Assembly (NCBI GenBank): GCA_945861535.1
Contig: CAMAUZ010000037.1
Location: 1 to 64,000 of the forward strand
Origin: Akkermansia muciniphila
GTDB taxonomy: Bacteria; Verrucomicrobiota; Verrucomicrobiia; Limisphaerales; BJHT01
Reading direction: 5' to 3'
Length of the DNA stretch: 64,000 bases
Below are positions 50,091 to 59,172 of this stretch, piece after piece. Positions within the stretch are counted from its first letter, which is position 1; each line of letters opens with the position of its first letter. The notes beneath the pieces are model-generated. The model was not told the origin of the DNA. It saw only the letters and a list, made by a program, of their open reading frames with translations, and did no database searches. Position numbers and translations under genes: made by a program.

Positions 50091-51194
50091 TCACTCCTCC
50101 GGTTGCTGGTTGTGGCGGTAGGGTTTGGTGCCTTCGGTGCGTTTTTTCCAACTGGGTTTGTTGGCGACGGCGCTGGGTTTGCGCTGGCCGGGGGCGGCGG
50201 CGGATTTTTCGGCTTTGAGTTTTTGGTAGTTGTCGAGGCGCAGGGGCTGGAGTGCGCCGGTGGTCAGGGCGGCGCGGACGGCGCAGCCGGGTTCGTTGCT
50301 ATGACCACAATTGCCAAAGCGACATTTGGCGGCGAGCGCGGCGATGTCGGCGAAGGCGTCTTCGATGCCGTCCTCGACGCCCCAGAGCTGGAGTTCGCGC
50401 ATGCCGGGAGTGTCGATGACGAGCGCGCCGGAGGGGGTGAGCACAAGTTCGCGGCGCGTGGTGGTGTGGCGGCCTTTGCTGTCTTTTTCTCGCACTTCGG
50501 CGGTGGGGAGGGTGTCGTCGTGGAGGAGTCGGTTGATGAGGCTGGATTTGCCCACGCCGGAGGAGCCGATGAAGGCGAGGGTGCGTTCGGGCTGGGCGTA
50601 GGTGGCGGCGAGGGCCTTGAGTCCCTTGCGTGTGGTGGCGCTGGTGATGTGGACGGGCACGCCGGGCACGAGCACGGCGATCTGGCCGCGGACGGTTTCG
50701 GGGTCGGGGCAAAGGTCGGATTTGTTGAGGATGATCACGGCTTCCGCGCCGCTTTCCATCGCGGCGACGAGGAAGCGTTGGATGCGCTTGGGGTTGAAAT
50801 TGCGGTCGAGTCCGCTGACGAGGAACACGGTGTCGATGTTGGCGGCGACGATCTGTTCGATCTCCTCGTCGCCGGCGGCGCGGCGGGAGAATTTGGTGCG
50901 GCGGGGCAGCACGGCGTGGAGGTCGGCGCGGCGTTCGCCGGGGCGGAAGCGCACGGCCACCCAGTCGCCGACGGCGGGAAATTGGTCGGGCTTGCGCGCG
51001 ACGTGGAAGAAGCCGCCGCCGCATTCGGCGAGGACTTCGCCGGAGGCGGTGTGGACGGCGTAGAAGTTGCGCCGCAGCTCGCAGACGACGCGCGCAGGTT
51101 CCAGGCCGGCGGCGGCGTGCGGGGCGAAGGCGAGCGTCAGGGCGTCGGTCCAGCCGAAGTCGGCGAGGGACGGGGGGGGAGGGTCAAAGCTCAA
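50091..51194 (-). CDS. rsgA: Ribosome small subunit-dependent GTPase RsgA
   Basis: 367 residues, circularly permuted GTPase that checks late 30S maturation. G4 NKSD (157-160) comes before G1 GSSGVGKS (210-217), then GRHTTTRRE, DTPGMRELQ and the zinc knuckle CRFGNCGHSNEPGC, the canonical order. N-terminal OB domain FHVARKPDQFPAVGDWVAVR. The only start compatible with the whole domain is a TTG at 51194, which lies inside a CTCAAAG repeat; the native start may have been displaced by the element. The C-terminus is longer and basic (KPSWKKRTEGTKPYRHNQ). Confidence 0.95.
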   Translation of the reverse strand: MSFDPPPPSLADFGWTDALTLAFAPHAAAGLEPARVVCELRRNFYAVHTASGEVLAECGGGFFHVARKPDQFPAVGDWVAVRFRPGERRADLHAVLPRRTKFSRRAAGDEEIEQIVAANIDTVFLVSGLDRNFNPKRIQRFLVAAMESGAEAVIILNKSDLCPDPETVRGQIAVLVPGVPVHITSATTRKGLKALAATYAQPERTLAFIGSSGVGKSSLINRLLHDDTLPTAEVREKDSKGRHTTTRRELVLTPSGALVIDTPGMRELQLWGVEDGIEDAFADIAALAAKCRFGNCGHSNEPGCAVRAALTTGALQPLRLDNYQKLKAEKSAAAPGQRKPSAVANKPSWKKRTEGTKPYRHNQQPEE

Positions 51195-51216
51195 AGTTCA
51201 AAGCTTAAAGCTCAAG
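51182..51216. repeat. AGCTCAAAG-type short repeat at the rsgA start
   Basis: Four near-identical units (AAAGCTC, AAAGTTC, AAAGCTT, AAAGCTC). The same unit occurs at 59173-59362. The TTG start codon of rsgA is part of it. Confidence 0.8.
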
Positions 51217-51258
51217 GGAAGGACCAATGAACGAAGTAACGCACGGGCCGTTGCAACT

Positions 51259-51329
51259 CGTAGCCGCCGACGTGAGGAGGCGGACGGCCTCGCCGAGCGC
51301 CCGATCCGCCTCCTCACGTCGGCGGCTAC
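51259..51329. repeat. Hairpin 'CGTAGCCGCCGACGTGAGGAG'
   Basis: A 25-bp arm CGTAGCCGCCGACGTGAGGA (plus GGCGGA) returns as its exact complement after a 20-bp centre. Between rsgA and the TatD-like gene, which share orientation. Confidence 0.92.
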
Positions 51330-51358
51330 GGTGGACACGCTCCGGTTCGGACTTCATC

Positions 51359-52165
51359 TCACGCATCGAGTTTGAACTTGGGGCACTGGCTCATGAAGCG
51401 GACGGGGTTTTGGTAGATGAGCCGGTCGATGGCTTCGGGGCTGTGGCCGCGCTTGCGCATTTCGAGGGCGGTGCGGGGGACGGCGAGCGGGATGCTGATG
51501 CCCCAGTCGCAGGCGCTGTTCATCCAGATGCGTTCGTTGCCGTATAGCTCGATGATGTCGATGGCGCGCGAGGGGCTGCATTTGGATTTGGGATAGAGCG
51601 TCATGCCGGCCCAGAAGCCGGCGTCGAGGACGAGCTGGACGGTGTGTTCCTCGACGTGGTCGATGATGCAGCGGGCGGGATCGATGCGGCGGTCGCTCTT
51701 GAGGACGTCGAGAATGAGGCGCGTGCCCTTGAGCTTGTCCTCGAGGTGCGGCGTGTGGACGAGGATGAGCTGGTGGTTCCGCGCGGCGAGGTCCACGTGC
51801 ATTTCGAGGACCTTCATCTCGTTGCGCGAATTTTTGTTCAGTCCGATCTCGCCGATGCCCAGCACGGTCGGGCGGTCGAGGAATTGCGGGATGATCCCGA
51901 TCACGTCCGCGGCGAGCTTCACGTCTTCGGATTCCTTGGGGTTGATGCACAGCCAGCAGAAATGCGGCAGGCCGAACTTGGCGGCGCGCTTCGGCTCGTA
52001 GTCGGTGAGCTGGCAGAAGTAGTCGTAGAAGCCGTGGACGCTGCTGCGGTCAAAGCCGGCCCAGAAGGCGGGTTCGCAGACGGCGGCACAACCGGCGGTG
52101 ACCATGGCCTGGTAGTCGTCGGTGGTGCGGGAGACCATGTGACCGTGGGGTTCGATGTAGCGCAT
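51359..52165 (-). CDS. TatD-like metal-dependent hydrolase
   Basis: 268 residues. TIM-barrel amidohydrolase of the TatD type with EPHGHMVSRTTDDYQAMVTA, where HxH would bind a metal, GIGEIGLNKNSRNEM with the E-x-G-L motif, LAARNHQLILVHTPHLEDK, and DHVEEHTVQLVLDAGFWAGM. Subtype resembling the EboB-type hydrolases rather than classical TatD nuclease; substrate not assigned. Monocistronic between two repeats/gaps. Confidence 0.85.
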   Translation of the reverse strand: MRYIEPHGHMVSRTTDDYQAMVTAGCAAVCEPAFWAGFDRSSVHGFYDYFCQLTDYEPKRAAKFGLPHFCWLCINPKESEDVKLAADVIGIIPQFLDRPTVLGIGEIGLNKNSRNEMKVLEMHVDLAARNHQLILVHTPHLEDKLKGTRLILDVLKSDRRIDPARCIIDHVEEHTVQLVLDAGFWAGMTLYPKSKCSPSRAIDIIELYGNERIWMNSACDWGISIPLAVPRTALEMRKRGHSPEAIDRLIYQNPVRFMSQCPKFKLDA

Positions 52166-52222
52166 TTTTTGGGGAAGTAATTAGTGATTAGTAAGCAGCC
52201 TCAGTCTAGGTGCCAGGGAGAG

Positions 52223-52744
52223 TTAAGCGGACCGCAGTCGTCGAAGTTCATCGCTGACCTCTCGGAATTGCGCGTCGCCAAGCTCGCGCCTGGGAATAAT
52301 GTAAGCCGTCACAGGGGTGTTATATAAGAAGATGTGGTCGGGGGTAAATGCGATGTCAAAAAGCGCTCGCCAAGTGTGAAATCCCCTCGATTCAGCGGTT
52401 TGTTCGGAAAGGCCATCCGCTGAGATGGTTATGGTATGGTGGCAGAAAACCCCCTTTTGAGGCTTTTCTCGGTTTAGTTTTTGAACGGCTTTCCGGGCAA
52501 AATCCCGGTAGGTGTGCAACGCCCAAAGCAATGAAGCAAGTGCCCCAATCACGCCGCCGGCGAGAAACGCAATCTTGTGTCTGCTGGGTGCCAGATACGC
52601 GAAGATGCCGAAGAGATTCAGAAGAAACAAAGGACTACCGTACAGATTCCATCGTCGGCACCTGTTGTATGCAGCGTCGGTCGAGAGTTGGTGTCTGGTG
52701 AGAGCGACCATGTCTTCGAGATTGTTTTCGTAACTCACATTCAC
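52223..52744 (-). CDS. YcxB-like membrane protein
   Basis: 173 residues. Two hydrophobic segments (about 32-52 SPLFLLNLFGIFAYLA and 57-77 IAFLAGGVIGALASLLWALH) follow a YcxB-like N-terminus (ALTRHQLSTDAAYNRC). The cytoplasmic part with VFCHHTITISADGLSEQTAE, WRALFDIAFTPDHIFLYNTP and AYIIPRRELGDAQFREV matches the YcxB-like C-terminal domain. Function unknown; no partner. Confidence 0.85.
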   Translation of the reverse strand: MNVSYENNLEDMVALTRHQLSTDAAYNRCRRWNLYGSPLFLLNLFGIFAYLAPSRHKIAFLAGGVIGALASLLWALHTYRDFARKAVQKLNREKPQKGVFCHHTITISADGLSEQTAESRGFHTWRALFDIAFTPDHIFLYNTPVTAYIIPRRELGDAQFREVSDELRRLRSA

Positions 52745-52830
52745 GGGAGCCTCACAGAAACCTTTATGTTCTTGATGACGGTATCCGGTCGCGGGACCGA
52801 ACGAGCCAACAATCCTTGGATTTCATTGGT

Positions 52831-52998
52831 TCAAAACGGGCGAATGCGCCGCATCGTGACAACGGGCACGCCGCGTTCAGTGATGACCACAGCACCAGCC
52901 TGATCGACGAGCGCGGCAACTTTGCGGAACTGTCGTCGCAGTTGAGTCACGCCGACTTGCGGGAGTTCGACCGGTGGTGATTTGGTTTTCGTTTTCAT
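52831..52998 (-). CDS. Phd/YefM-like antitoxin, orphan
   Basis: 55 residues from ATG 52998: VGVTQLRRQFRKVAALVDQA and GAVVITERGVPVVTMRRI correspond to the Phd N-terminal beta-alpha-beta fold. No toxin beside it: the VapC pair further upstream has its own antitoxin. Shorter than usual, lacking a toxin-binding tail. Confidence 0.72.
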   Translation of the reverse strand: MKTKTKSPPVELPQVGVTQLRRQFRKVAALVDQAGAVVITERGVPVVTMRRIRPF

Positions 52999-53089
52999 TT
53001 TGGCTTTCGCGAGCAAGCACCAACTGCGCCTTTGTCCGGTAGCTTCGCGATGGAATTGATGGCGGGATTGTTGATAGAGATCGACCTGT

Positions 53090-53545
53090 TCATGTCAGCT
53101 TGATCAGTCTCAGTCCCACCGCCGCCGCCAGTTTCCCCTGCCGGTCATCGAAGGTCAGGAAGTGGCGCAGCTTGAGTTCGAGCGCGCAGGCGACATGGAG
53201 CACGTCGGCGGCGCGGGTGCCGAGGGTCGGGGTGTGGATGCGGCTGAGTTCAGCGCTTCGGTTCAAGGCGGCGTGCCAGAGGAGGTCGGCTTGGATGAGA
53301 TGTCCGTCGGCAAAATCAGCGGCGAAATTTGTCAGGGCGGACTCGAGTCCGAACTCATCCAAATCGCCGGTGAATCGGGCGCGACAGATGGCGTTGGTGA
53401 TTTCGGCTTTGCCGTGGTGCGTGACTGCGAGCGCGCCCGTAGCACCCGCCCGCCAGGCAATCATCTGGCGGGATTTTTCGGGCTGGTGCAGGTAGATGCA
53501 CGCCAGCGCGCTGGGGTCGGCGTAGGTCTGATCAGCGGTCACCAC
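53090..53545 (-). CDS. PIN-domain toxin, VapC-like (2)
   Basis: 151 residues. D10 (YADPSALACIYLH), E48 (HGKAEITNAICRA), D114 (TRAADVLHVACALEL) and D133/D134 (FLTFDDRQGKLA) form the acidic site of a PIN RNase. Its start overlaps the antitoxin stop by 14 nt. Confidence 0.9.
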   Translation of the reverse strand: MVTADQTYADPSALACIYLHQPEKSRQMIAWRAGATGALAVTHHGKAEITNAICRARFTGDLDEFGLESALTNFAADFADGHLIQADLLWHAALNRSAELSRIHTPTLGTRAADVLHVACALELKLRHFLTFDDRQGKLAAAVGLRLIKLT

Positions 53546-53786
53546 GTTCGTATTCCCAAAGTTCGCGAGCCGCCTTGGCGGACATGGGCTTGGGCTGGTA
53601 TTTGAGCAGCCTGGCCATGTAGTCGGGCTGCGGTCGTGGTTCCCGAGGCTTCGGCGGGGTCGGCTTGGTCAGTGCGCCCAACTCGACGTTTTGAGAAATG
53701 GTGGGCTTGCTGAAGGCCTTGGTTTTGCGCTTGGCCGCGCGCGCGTCGGCCCCGTTGGGGCGGAGGGTGGCGGTTCCTGTGCTCAT
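53532..53786 (-). CDS. Antitoxin of VapC-type pair (2)
   Basis: 84 residues: a basic, disordered N-terminus (ARAAKRKTKAFSKPT) then a proline-rich middle (KPTPPKPREPRPQPDYMARL) and MSAKAARELWEYERGDR. First gene of the pair and overlapping with it, so it is the antitoxin by position. No DNA-binding domain is obvious. Confidence 0.72.
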   Translation of the reverse strand: MSTGTATLRPNGADARAAKRKTKAFSKPTISQNVELGALTKPTPPKPREPRPQPDYMARLLKYQPKPMSAKAARELWEYERGDR

Positions 53787-53819
53787 GCGGTGAGACGGTG
53801 GTATTGGCTCAGGGGGAAG

Positions 53820-54089
53820 TCAAACCTGCGCCCCTGGCCACGCGCCGACGGCGCCTTTGCCGGGGGCTTTGGCGATGGGTTCGGGGGTGGGGTCACTGAA
53901 GGAGAGGAGGATGTTCTTGGCGCGCTCGGGCTGGTTGTCGGCCAGGTGTTTCATGGCCTCGCGGAAGGCGGCGAGGCGGAAGTCGGCGTCGCCGGGGGCG
54001 CGGTCGAGGCGGTCGAGGAACGCCGCGATCTCGATGAGGCGGAAGCGCGCGTCCATGAAGTAGAGGTCGAGGAGTTGTTGGCGTGTCAT
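53820..54089 (-). CDS. Small conserved hypothetical protein
   Basis: 89 residues from ATG 54089. Helical: MTRQQLLDLYFMDARFRLIE, IAAFLDRLDRAPGDADFRLA and AFREAMKHLADNQPERAKNI. No signal, no membrane helix, no known domain. Could be a regulator or adaptor; nothing in the context tells more. Confidence 0.65.
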   Translation of the reverse strand: MTRQQLLDLYFMDARFRLIEIAAFLDRLDRAPGDADFRLAAFREAMKHLADNQPERAKNILLSFSDPTPEPIAKAPGKGAVGAWPGAQV

Positions 54090-54398
54090 GTTCGTATTCG
54101 TGTGGGTTTGATAATAGCTGCCGGAGGGATTGGAAGCAAAATGCCGTTTGTTCACGGGGGTTTCGCAGTTTTTTCCAAGCGCAATTGCGGGTGCGTTGGG
54201 CAGTCTTGCAATCGGATCGGATGGTTGCCAAACGGTGTGCGCGAAATTCTTCCGCAGCTTGTGACTGTGCAGCTTCGGGCACCGGAATGACGCGGCAATT
54301 TCGGGGTAGGCTTACGCATTTACGCCCGGGCCGTTTTCCCTATGCTGGCCTCCGTTGATCCTGTGGATCGACTTAACGAACGACGACAAAAACTGAGT
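54090..54398. other. Divergent intergenic region
   Basis: Lies between the starts of two divergent genes and should hold both promoters. I find no clear -35/-10 pairs, no hairpin and no repeat family member. Confidence 0.4.
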
Positions 54399-56618
54399 AT
54401 GAAACATAACTGGAAATTCTATCGCGCCGGCGGCTTTGATCAGGTCCGCCTCGAAACCGGAGCCGATTTACTGAACCTCGACAGCCTCGACCAAAAGCTG
54501 TGGGTCGCCCTCGCCTGTCCGACCCGGGGCATTGAATTTGACCCAAAGACGCTCGACCTGATCGACACCGACAAGGATGGACGCATCCGCGCTCCCGAGC
54601 TGATCGCCGCCATCCAGTGGGTCGGCGGCTTGCTGCGAAATGCGGACGATCTGCTCAAGTCCTCGCCGTCGCTCGCGCTCAGTTCCATCAACGACACCAC
54701 GCCGACGGGCCGGCAAATCCTCGCCTCAGCGCGGCGGGTGCTGTCCAACCTGGGCAAGAAAGACGCCACGGCCATCGCGGTGGAGGACTTCGCCGACCCG
54801 ACCCAGATTTTCGCGCAGACGGCGGCCACGGGTAACGGCGACGGCATCGTCCCCGCCGAAGCCGCCAGCGACGCCGATACCAAGGCGGTCATCGCTGACG
54901 TCATCGCCTGCCTCGGCGCGGAAACCGATCGCAGCGGCAAACCGGGCGTCAGCCAGGGGAAGGTGGACACCTTCTTCGCCGACGCAACGGCGTTCTCCGA
55001 TTGGAACCAGAAGGCCGCCACCGACGCCGCGAAGGTCCTGCCGCTCGGCGACGCGACCCCCGGAGCCGTCGCGGCGGTGAAGGCAGTCAAGGCCAAGGTG
55101 GACGATTATTTCTCCCGCTGCCGGCTCGCCGCATTCGACGCCCGGGCCATCGCCGCGTTGAACCGCGAGGAAAAGGATTATCTCGCGCTCGCCGCAAAGG
55201 ATCTGTCGATCACCGCCGCGGAAGTCGCCGGGTTCCCGCTCGCCAAGATCGAGGCCGGGCGTCCGCTCCCGTTGCAAGACGGCGTCAATCCCGCTTGGGC
55301 AGGCGCGCTGGCCGCGTTGCAGGTCACGGTGGTCAAACCGTTGCTCGGCGACAAAACCAGCCTGACCGAATCCGACTGGACCACCCTCACCGGCAAGGTG
55401 GCCGCGTATGAAACGTGGGTCGGTTCCAAGAGCGGCACGAGCGTAGAGAAGCTCGGTCTCCAGCGCGTCCGCCAGATCCTCGCGGGCAAGAGCAAGGACA
55501 TGATCGGCGCCCTGATCGCCAAGGACAAGGCGCTCGAACCCGAGGCGACCGCGATTGGTTCCGTGGAAAAACTGGTTCGCCTCAACCGCGACCTCTATCA
55601 GCTCACCAACAATTTCGTCGCCTTCCGCGATTTCTACAGCCGCAGCGCCAAGGCCATCTTCCAGGCCGGCACGCTGTATCTCGATGGTCGCAGTTGCGAA
55701 CTCTGCGTCCACGTGACCGACGGTGGCAAACACGCCGCCATGGCCGGACTGGCGAAGGCCTATCTCGCTTATGTCGATTGCACCCGCCCCTCCGGCGAGA
55801 AGATGACCATCGCCGCGGCCTTCACCGACGGCGACTCCGACAACCTCATGGTCGGCCGCAACGGCATCTTCTACGACCGCAAGGGCCGTGACTGGGACGC
55901 CACGATCACCAAGATCGTCGATAACCCGATCAGCATCCGCCAGGCCTTTTGGGCGCCGTATAAGAAGTTTGTACGGATGCTTGAAGAGATGGCCGCCAAG
56001 CGCGCCGCCGCCGCCGAGGCCGCCGCAGACGCCAAGGTCGCAGGCGCGGCCACGGCTGTCGCCAATGCGGACAAAACCAAGGCCGCGCCGCCCGAGCCGA
56101 AGAAGTTCGACGTGGGCGTGGTCGCCGCGTTGGGCGTCGGCGTCGGTGCCATCGGCGCGTTGCTGGGTGGCCTCATCTCCGGCTTCATCGGACTCGGCAT
56201 GTGGATGCCGATTGGTCTGCTCGGGATCATCCTTGCCATCTCCGGCCCCTCGATGCTCGTCGCCTGGCTCAAGCTCCGTCAGCGCAACCTCGGTCCCATC
56301 CTTGACGCCAACGGCTGGGCCGTGAACGCCAAGGCCAAGCTCAACGTGCCGTTCGGCGGCGCGCTCACCGACGTCGCCAAGCTCCCGGCGGGCGCGGAGT
56401 ACAACCCGGTCGATCCTTACGCGGAGCCGAGCAGCCCGTGGCCGAAGGTCATCGTGTTCCTCATCATCCTCGCCCTCGCGTATGTCGGCCTGGACAAAAT
56501 CGGCAAGATTCACGAGTGGACCGACGGCAAGTTGGGCAAGCCGGCCAAGGCGGCCGTCGAGATCCCGGCCGCCGCCCCCGCCCCAGCCCCGGCTCCGGCT
56601 CCGGCTCCGGCCAAGTAA
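54399..56618 (+). CDS. Large EF-hand-containing membrane protein, function unknown
   Basis: 739 residues from ATG 54399. The N-terminus (MKHNWKFYRAGGFDQVRLET) precedes an EF-hand-like calcium loop DTDKDGRIRAPE (D56, D58, D60, E67). A second acidic loop lies near GNGDGIVPAEAASDAD. The long middle is alpha-helical, with LYQLTNNFVAFRDFYSRSAK and MVGRNGIFYDRKGRDWDATI. Two or three membrane helices follow at about 565-640 (GVGVGAIGALLGGLISGFIG, MPIGLLGIILAISGPSMLVA) and one near 695. Ends with an AP repeat (PAPAPAPAPAPAK). Followed by a strong terminator, so monocistronic. Family not known to me beyond conserved hypothetical. Confidence 0.7.
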   Translation: MKHNWKFYRAGGFDQVRLETGADLLNLDSLDQKLWVALACPTRGIEFDPKTLDLIDTDKDGRIRAPELIAAIQWVGGLLRNADDLLKSSPSLALSSINDTTPTGRQILASARRVLSNLGKKDATAIAVEDFADPTQIFAQTAATGNGDGIVPAEAASDADTKAVIADVIACLGAETDRSGKPGVSQGKVDTFFADATAFSDWNQKAATDAAKVLPLGDATPGAVAAVKAVKAKVDDYFSRCRLAAFDARAIAALNREEKDYLALAAKDLSITAAEVAGFPLAKIEAGRPLPLQDGVNPAWAGALAALQVTVVKPLLGDKTSLTESDWTTLTGKVAAYETWVGSKSGTSVEKLGLQRVRQILAGKSKDMIGALIAKDKALEPEATAIGSVEKLVRLNRDLYQLTNNFVAFRDFYSRSAKAIFQAGTLYLDGRSCELCVHVTDGGKHAAMAGLAKAYLAYVDCTRPSGEKMTIAAAFTDGDSDNLMVGRNGIFYDRKGRDWDATITKIVDNPISIRQAFWAPYKKFVRMLEEMAAKRAAAAEAAADAKVAGAATAVANADKTKAAPPEPKKFDVGVVAALGVGVGAIGALLGGLISGFIGLGMWMPIGLLGIILAISGPSMLVAWLKLRQRNLGPILDANGWAVNAKAKLNVPFGGALTDVAKLPAGAEYNPVDPYAEPSSPWPKVIVFLIILALAYVGLDKIGKIHEWTDGKLGKPAKAAVEIPAAAPAPAPAPAPAPAK

Positions 56619-56637
56619 CTCCCGCCGTTCGCAGCGC

Positions 56638-56675
56638 AGCCCGGCCTCGTGATGAGGCCGGGCTTTTTGTTTTTG
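56638..56675 (+). terminator. Rho-independent terminator
   Basis: Perfect 11-bp stem AGCCCGGCCTC/GAGGCCGGGCT, loop GTGAT, then TTTTTGTTTTT. It starts 20 bp after the stop of the EF-hand protein gene. Confidence 0.95.
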
Positions 56676-56806
56676 CACGTCCTGCGCTGAGTTGCCCCGG
56701 CCCGGCGCGGGACGACGCTCGGGCTTGCGCCTGGCCCAGAGGCCGTGCGCGAAGTCTCAAGATTCGGAATATCTCAGGCGTATCGATGCAGTGGAAACCG
56801 ATGTGA

Positions 56807-56937
56807 GAACCACAGAGACACGATGAACTCCGAGAAAAAAGCGGGCCGGCGTCAGCGCCGGAAAGTCACCTGTTAGTGAGTCAATGTCGGCCAGAGAATG
56901 CTTTGTTTTCTCTGTGTTCATCGCGTCTCTGTGGTCA
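56807..56937. repeat. Inverted repeat, 'CCACAGAGACACGATGAAC' family, copy 2
   Basis: Arms GAACCACAGAGACACGATGA and TCATCGCGTCTCTGTGGTC, as at 34758-34900. Also contains TTTGTTTTCTCTGTGTTCAT, identical to copy 1. No gene in it. Confidence 0.9.
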
Positions 56938-57085
56938 AACAATTCGGTTCGACTGAATGGTTACGGCTCAGCCCACCCCGGCGGACCTGCGGGCGGGCGG
57001 GCGGCAATCCGTCGCGCGGCGGCCGCGGCGGCCAAACTCGGACTGGCAAGCGGCGCGCCAATCATTGATGGTCCCTGCGCGACAC

Positions 57086-59113
57086 ATGAGCCCGCCCAAT
57101 TATCAGGTCCTCCTCATCGAACACGATGCCGACTTCGTGCAGTATTTGCGGCCCATGCTCGGCCAGACCAAGGCGGCCGCGTTCGACGTGTCCGAGGCCA
57201 CCACCTTGTCCGAAGGCGCGCGCCGTCTGCTGGAATTGCGCCCCGATGTCGTGCTCGTGGACCTCGCGATTCCCGATGGGGCCGGCCTCCAAAACATCCC
57301 CCTGCTGCAATTCCTCAACCCGACCATCCCCGTCCTCGTGCTCGGCCGGATGGATGACGAGACCCTCGCGCTGGAGGTCATCCACGCCGGGGCCGCCGAT
57401 TATCTGATCACGACCCAGCTCACGCCGCCGTTCCTCAGCCGCGCGATCATCTACGCCATCGAGCGCCACCGGCACGAAAATGCCCTGATCGCCGCGGAGC
57501 AAAAATTTCACGGCATCTTCGAGCACATTGTCGAAGGCGTCTTCCAAACCTCCCCCGACGGCCACTTCCTGCTGGCCAACGTCGCCCTCGCCCGCATCTA
57601 CGGCTACGCTTCCGCCGAGGAACTGGCCGCCAGCGTCACGGACATCGCCCGCAAGCTCTACGTCCAGCCGGGCCGCCGCGCCGAGTTCATCCGCCTCATG
57701 CAGGAGCACGATACGGTCACCGATTTCCAATCGCAGATCTACCGCAAGAACGGCGAGATCATCTGGATCACCGAAAACGTCCGCGCCGCCCGCAGCCCCG
57801 GCGGCGAACTGCTCCACTACGAGGGCACCGTCGAGGACATCACCGCCAGCAAGGTCGTCGCCGAGCGCCTGCGCGACTCCGAACACCTCTATCACTCGCT
57901 GGTCGAAAACCTGCCGCAGAATATTTTTCGCAAGGACCTCGAGGGCCGCTTCACCTTCGCCAACCAGCGCTTCTGCCAGACCGTCGGACTCCCGCTGGAG
58001 AAAATCCTCGACCGCACCGACGCCGACCTCTTTCCCGCCGAGCTGGCCGACAAATACCGGGGCGACGACCGCCGCGTCCTGCAAGGCGGCGAACCCATCG
58101 AGGCCGTGGAAACCCACCGCGCACCGGGCGGCGAGATGATCTACGTTCAGGTCGTCAAAACCCCGCTCCGCGACGCTGCCCAGGCCATCACCGGCCTGCA
58201 GGGAATCTTCTGGGACATCACCGCCAAGAAACGCGCCGAAGACCAGCTCCAGGCCGCCAACGCCGAACTGGACCGCCATCGGCGCGAGTTGGAATCGCAA
58301 AATGAAGAGCTGCAAAAAGACCTGCGCATGGCCTGCGAATTTCAGCAGAACCTCCTCCCGGACATCTATCCCTGCTTCCCATCCGCAGCCCCCGCGAACG
58401 CCAGCCGGGTGCGCTTCCATCACCGCTACCTGCCCAACGAAGCCGTCGGCGGCGACTACTTCAGCGTGCTGCCGCTCTCCGACGACGAGGCCGGGATTTT
58501 CCTCTGCGACGTCATGGGCCACGGCGTCCGCGCCGCGCTCGTCACCGCCATGATCAGCGGGTTGGTGGAACAACTAAAACCCCTGGCCACCGACCCCGGA
58601 AAATTCCTGACGCGGCTCAACCGCGATCTCTGCACCATGCTGCGAAACTCCGGCTCGCCCATCCTCACGACCGCCTTCTATCTCGTGGCCGACCTCCGGA
58701 CCGGCGCGATCCGCTTCGCCAACGCCGGTCATCCGCGCCCCTTCCTCCTGCGACGGCAAGCCGGGCAGCTCACTCTCATGGCCAACCAGGACGGCAAAGG
58801 CCGCGCCGCCCTCGGCCTCTCCGCGCGCACCTCCTATCCCACGACCGAACTCACCGCGGCCGCCGACGATGCCGTGCTGCTCTTCACCGACGGCTTGTTT
58901 GAAGTCGAAGACCCGAACCACACCCTCTACACCGTCGAGGAACTGCAGGAAGCCGCGCGCAAGGCCATGGCCTTTCACGGAGGAGAACTGATCAATGCCG
59001 TGTTGCAGGAAGTGCAGCGCTTCACCCTCGGCTGCGGCTTCAGCGACGACGTCTGTGTGCTTGCCATGGAAATCGCCGAACTCAACCAGTCGGCAAATCC
59101 ATCCGCCGCCTGA
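57086..59113 (+). CDS. REC-PAS-PAS-PP2C (RsbU/SpoIIE type) phosphatase
   Basis: 675 residues from ATG 57086 (the frame extends 43 codons upstream). Receiver domain 6-125 with phosphoacceptor D59 (DVVLVDLAIPDG). PAS 1 at about 140-260 (GVFQTSPDGHFLLANVALAR) and PAS 2 at about 265-380 (FRKDLEGRFTFANQRFCQTV), then a coiled coil (AELDRHRRELESQNEELQKD). PP2C/SpoIIE domain from about 440 with GGDYF (455-459) and DVMGHG (475-480) metal sites and LLFTDGLFEVEDP. Such proteins dephosphorylate an anti-sigma antagonist in partner-switching control. No antagonist gene is adjacent, so the target is elsewhere. Confidence 0.95.
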   Translation: MSPPNYQVLLIEHDADFVQYLRPMLGQTKAAAFDVSEATTLSEGARRLLELRPDVVLVDLAIPDGAGLQNIPLLQFLNPTIPVLVLGRMDDETLALEVIHAGAADYLITTQLTPPFLSRAIIYAIERHRHENALIAAEQKFHGIFEHIVEGVFQTSPDGHFLLANVALARIYGYASAEELAASVTDIARKLYVQPGRRAEFIRLMQEHDTVTDFQSQIYRKNGEIIWITENVRAARSPGGELLHYEGTVEDITASKVVAERLRDSEHLYHSLVENLPQNIFRKDLEGRFTFANQRFCQTVGLPLEKILDRTDADLFPAELADKYRGDDRRVLQGGEPIEAVETHRAPGGEMIYVQVVKTPLRDAAQAITGLQGIFWDITAKKRAEDQLQAANAELDRHRRELESQNEELQKDLRMACEFQQNLLPDIYPCFPSAAPANASRVRFHHRYLPNEAVGGDYFSVLPLSDDEAGIFLCDVMGHGVRAALVTAMISGLVEQLKPLATDPGKFLTRLNRDLCTMLRNSGSPILTTAFYLVADLRTGAIRFANAGHPRPFLLRRQAGQLTLMANQDGKGRAALGLSARTSYPTTELTAAADDAVLLFTDGLFEVEDPNHTLYTVEELQEAARKAMAFHGGELINAVLQEVQRFTLGCGFSDDVCVLAMEIAELNQSANPSAA

Positions 59114-59172
59114 TTCAGCCGTGCTCCGGTTTTCGGTGGTTCGATGCTTCGCGTGGAAGAGGTTGAAACCGC

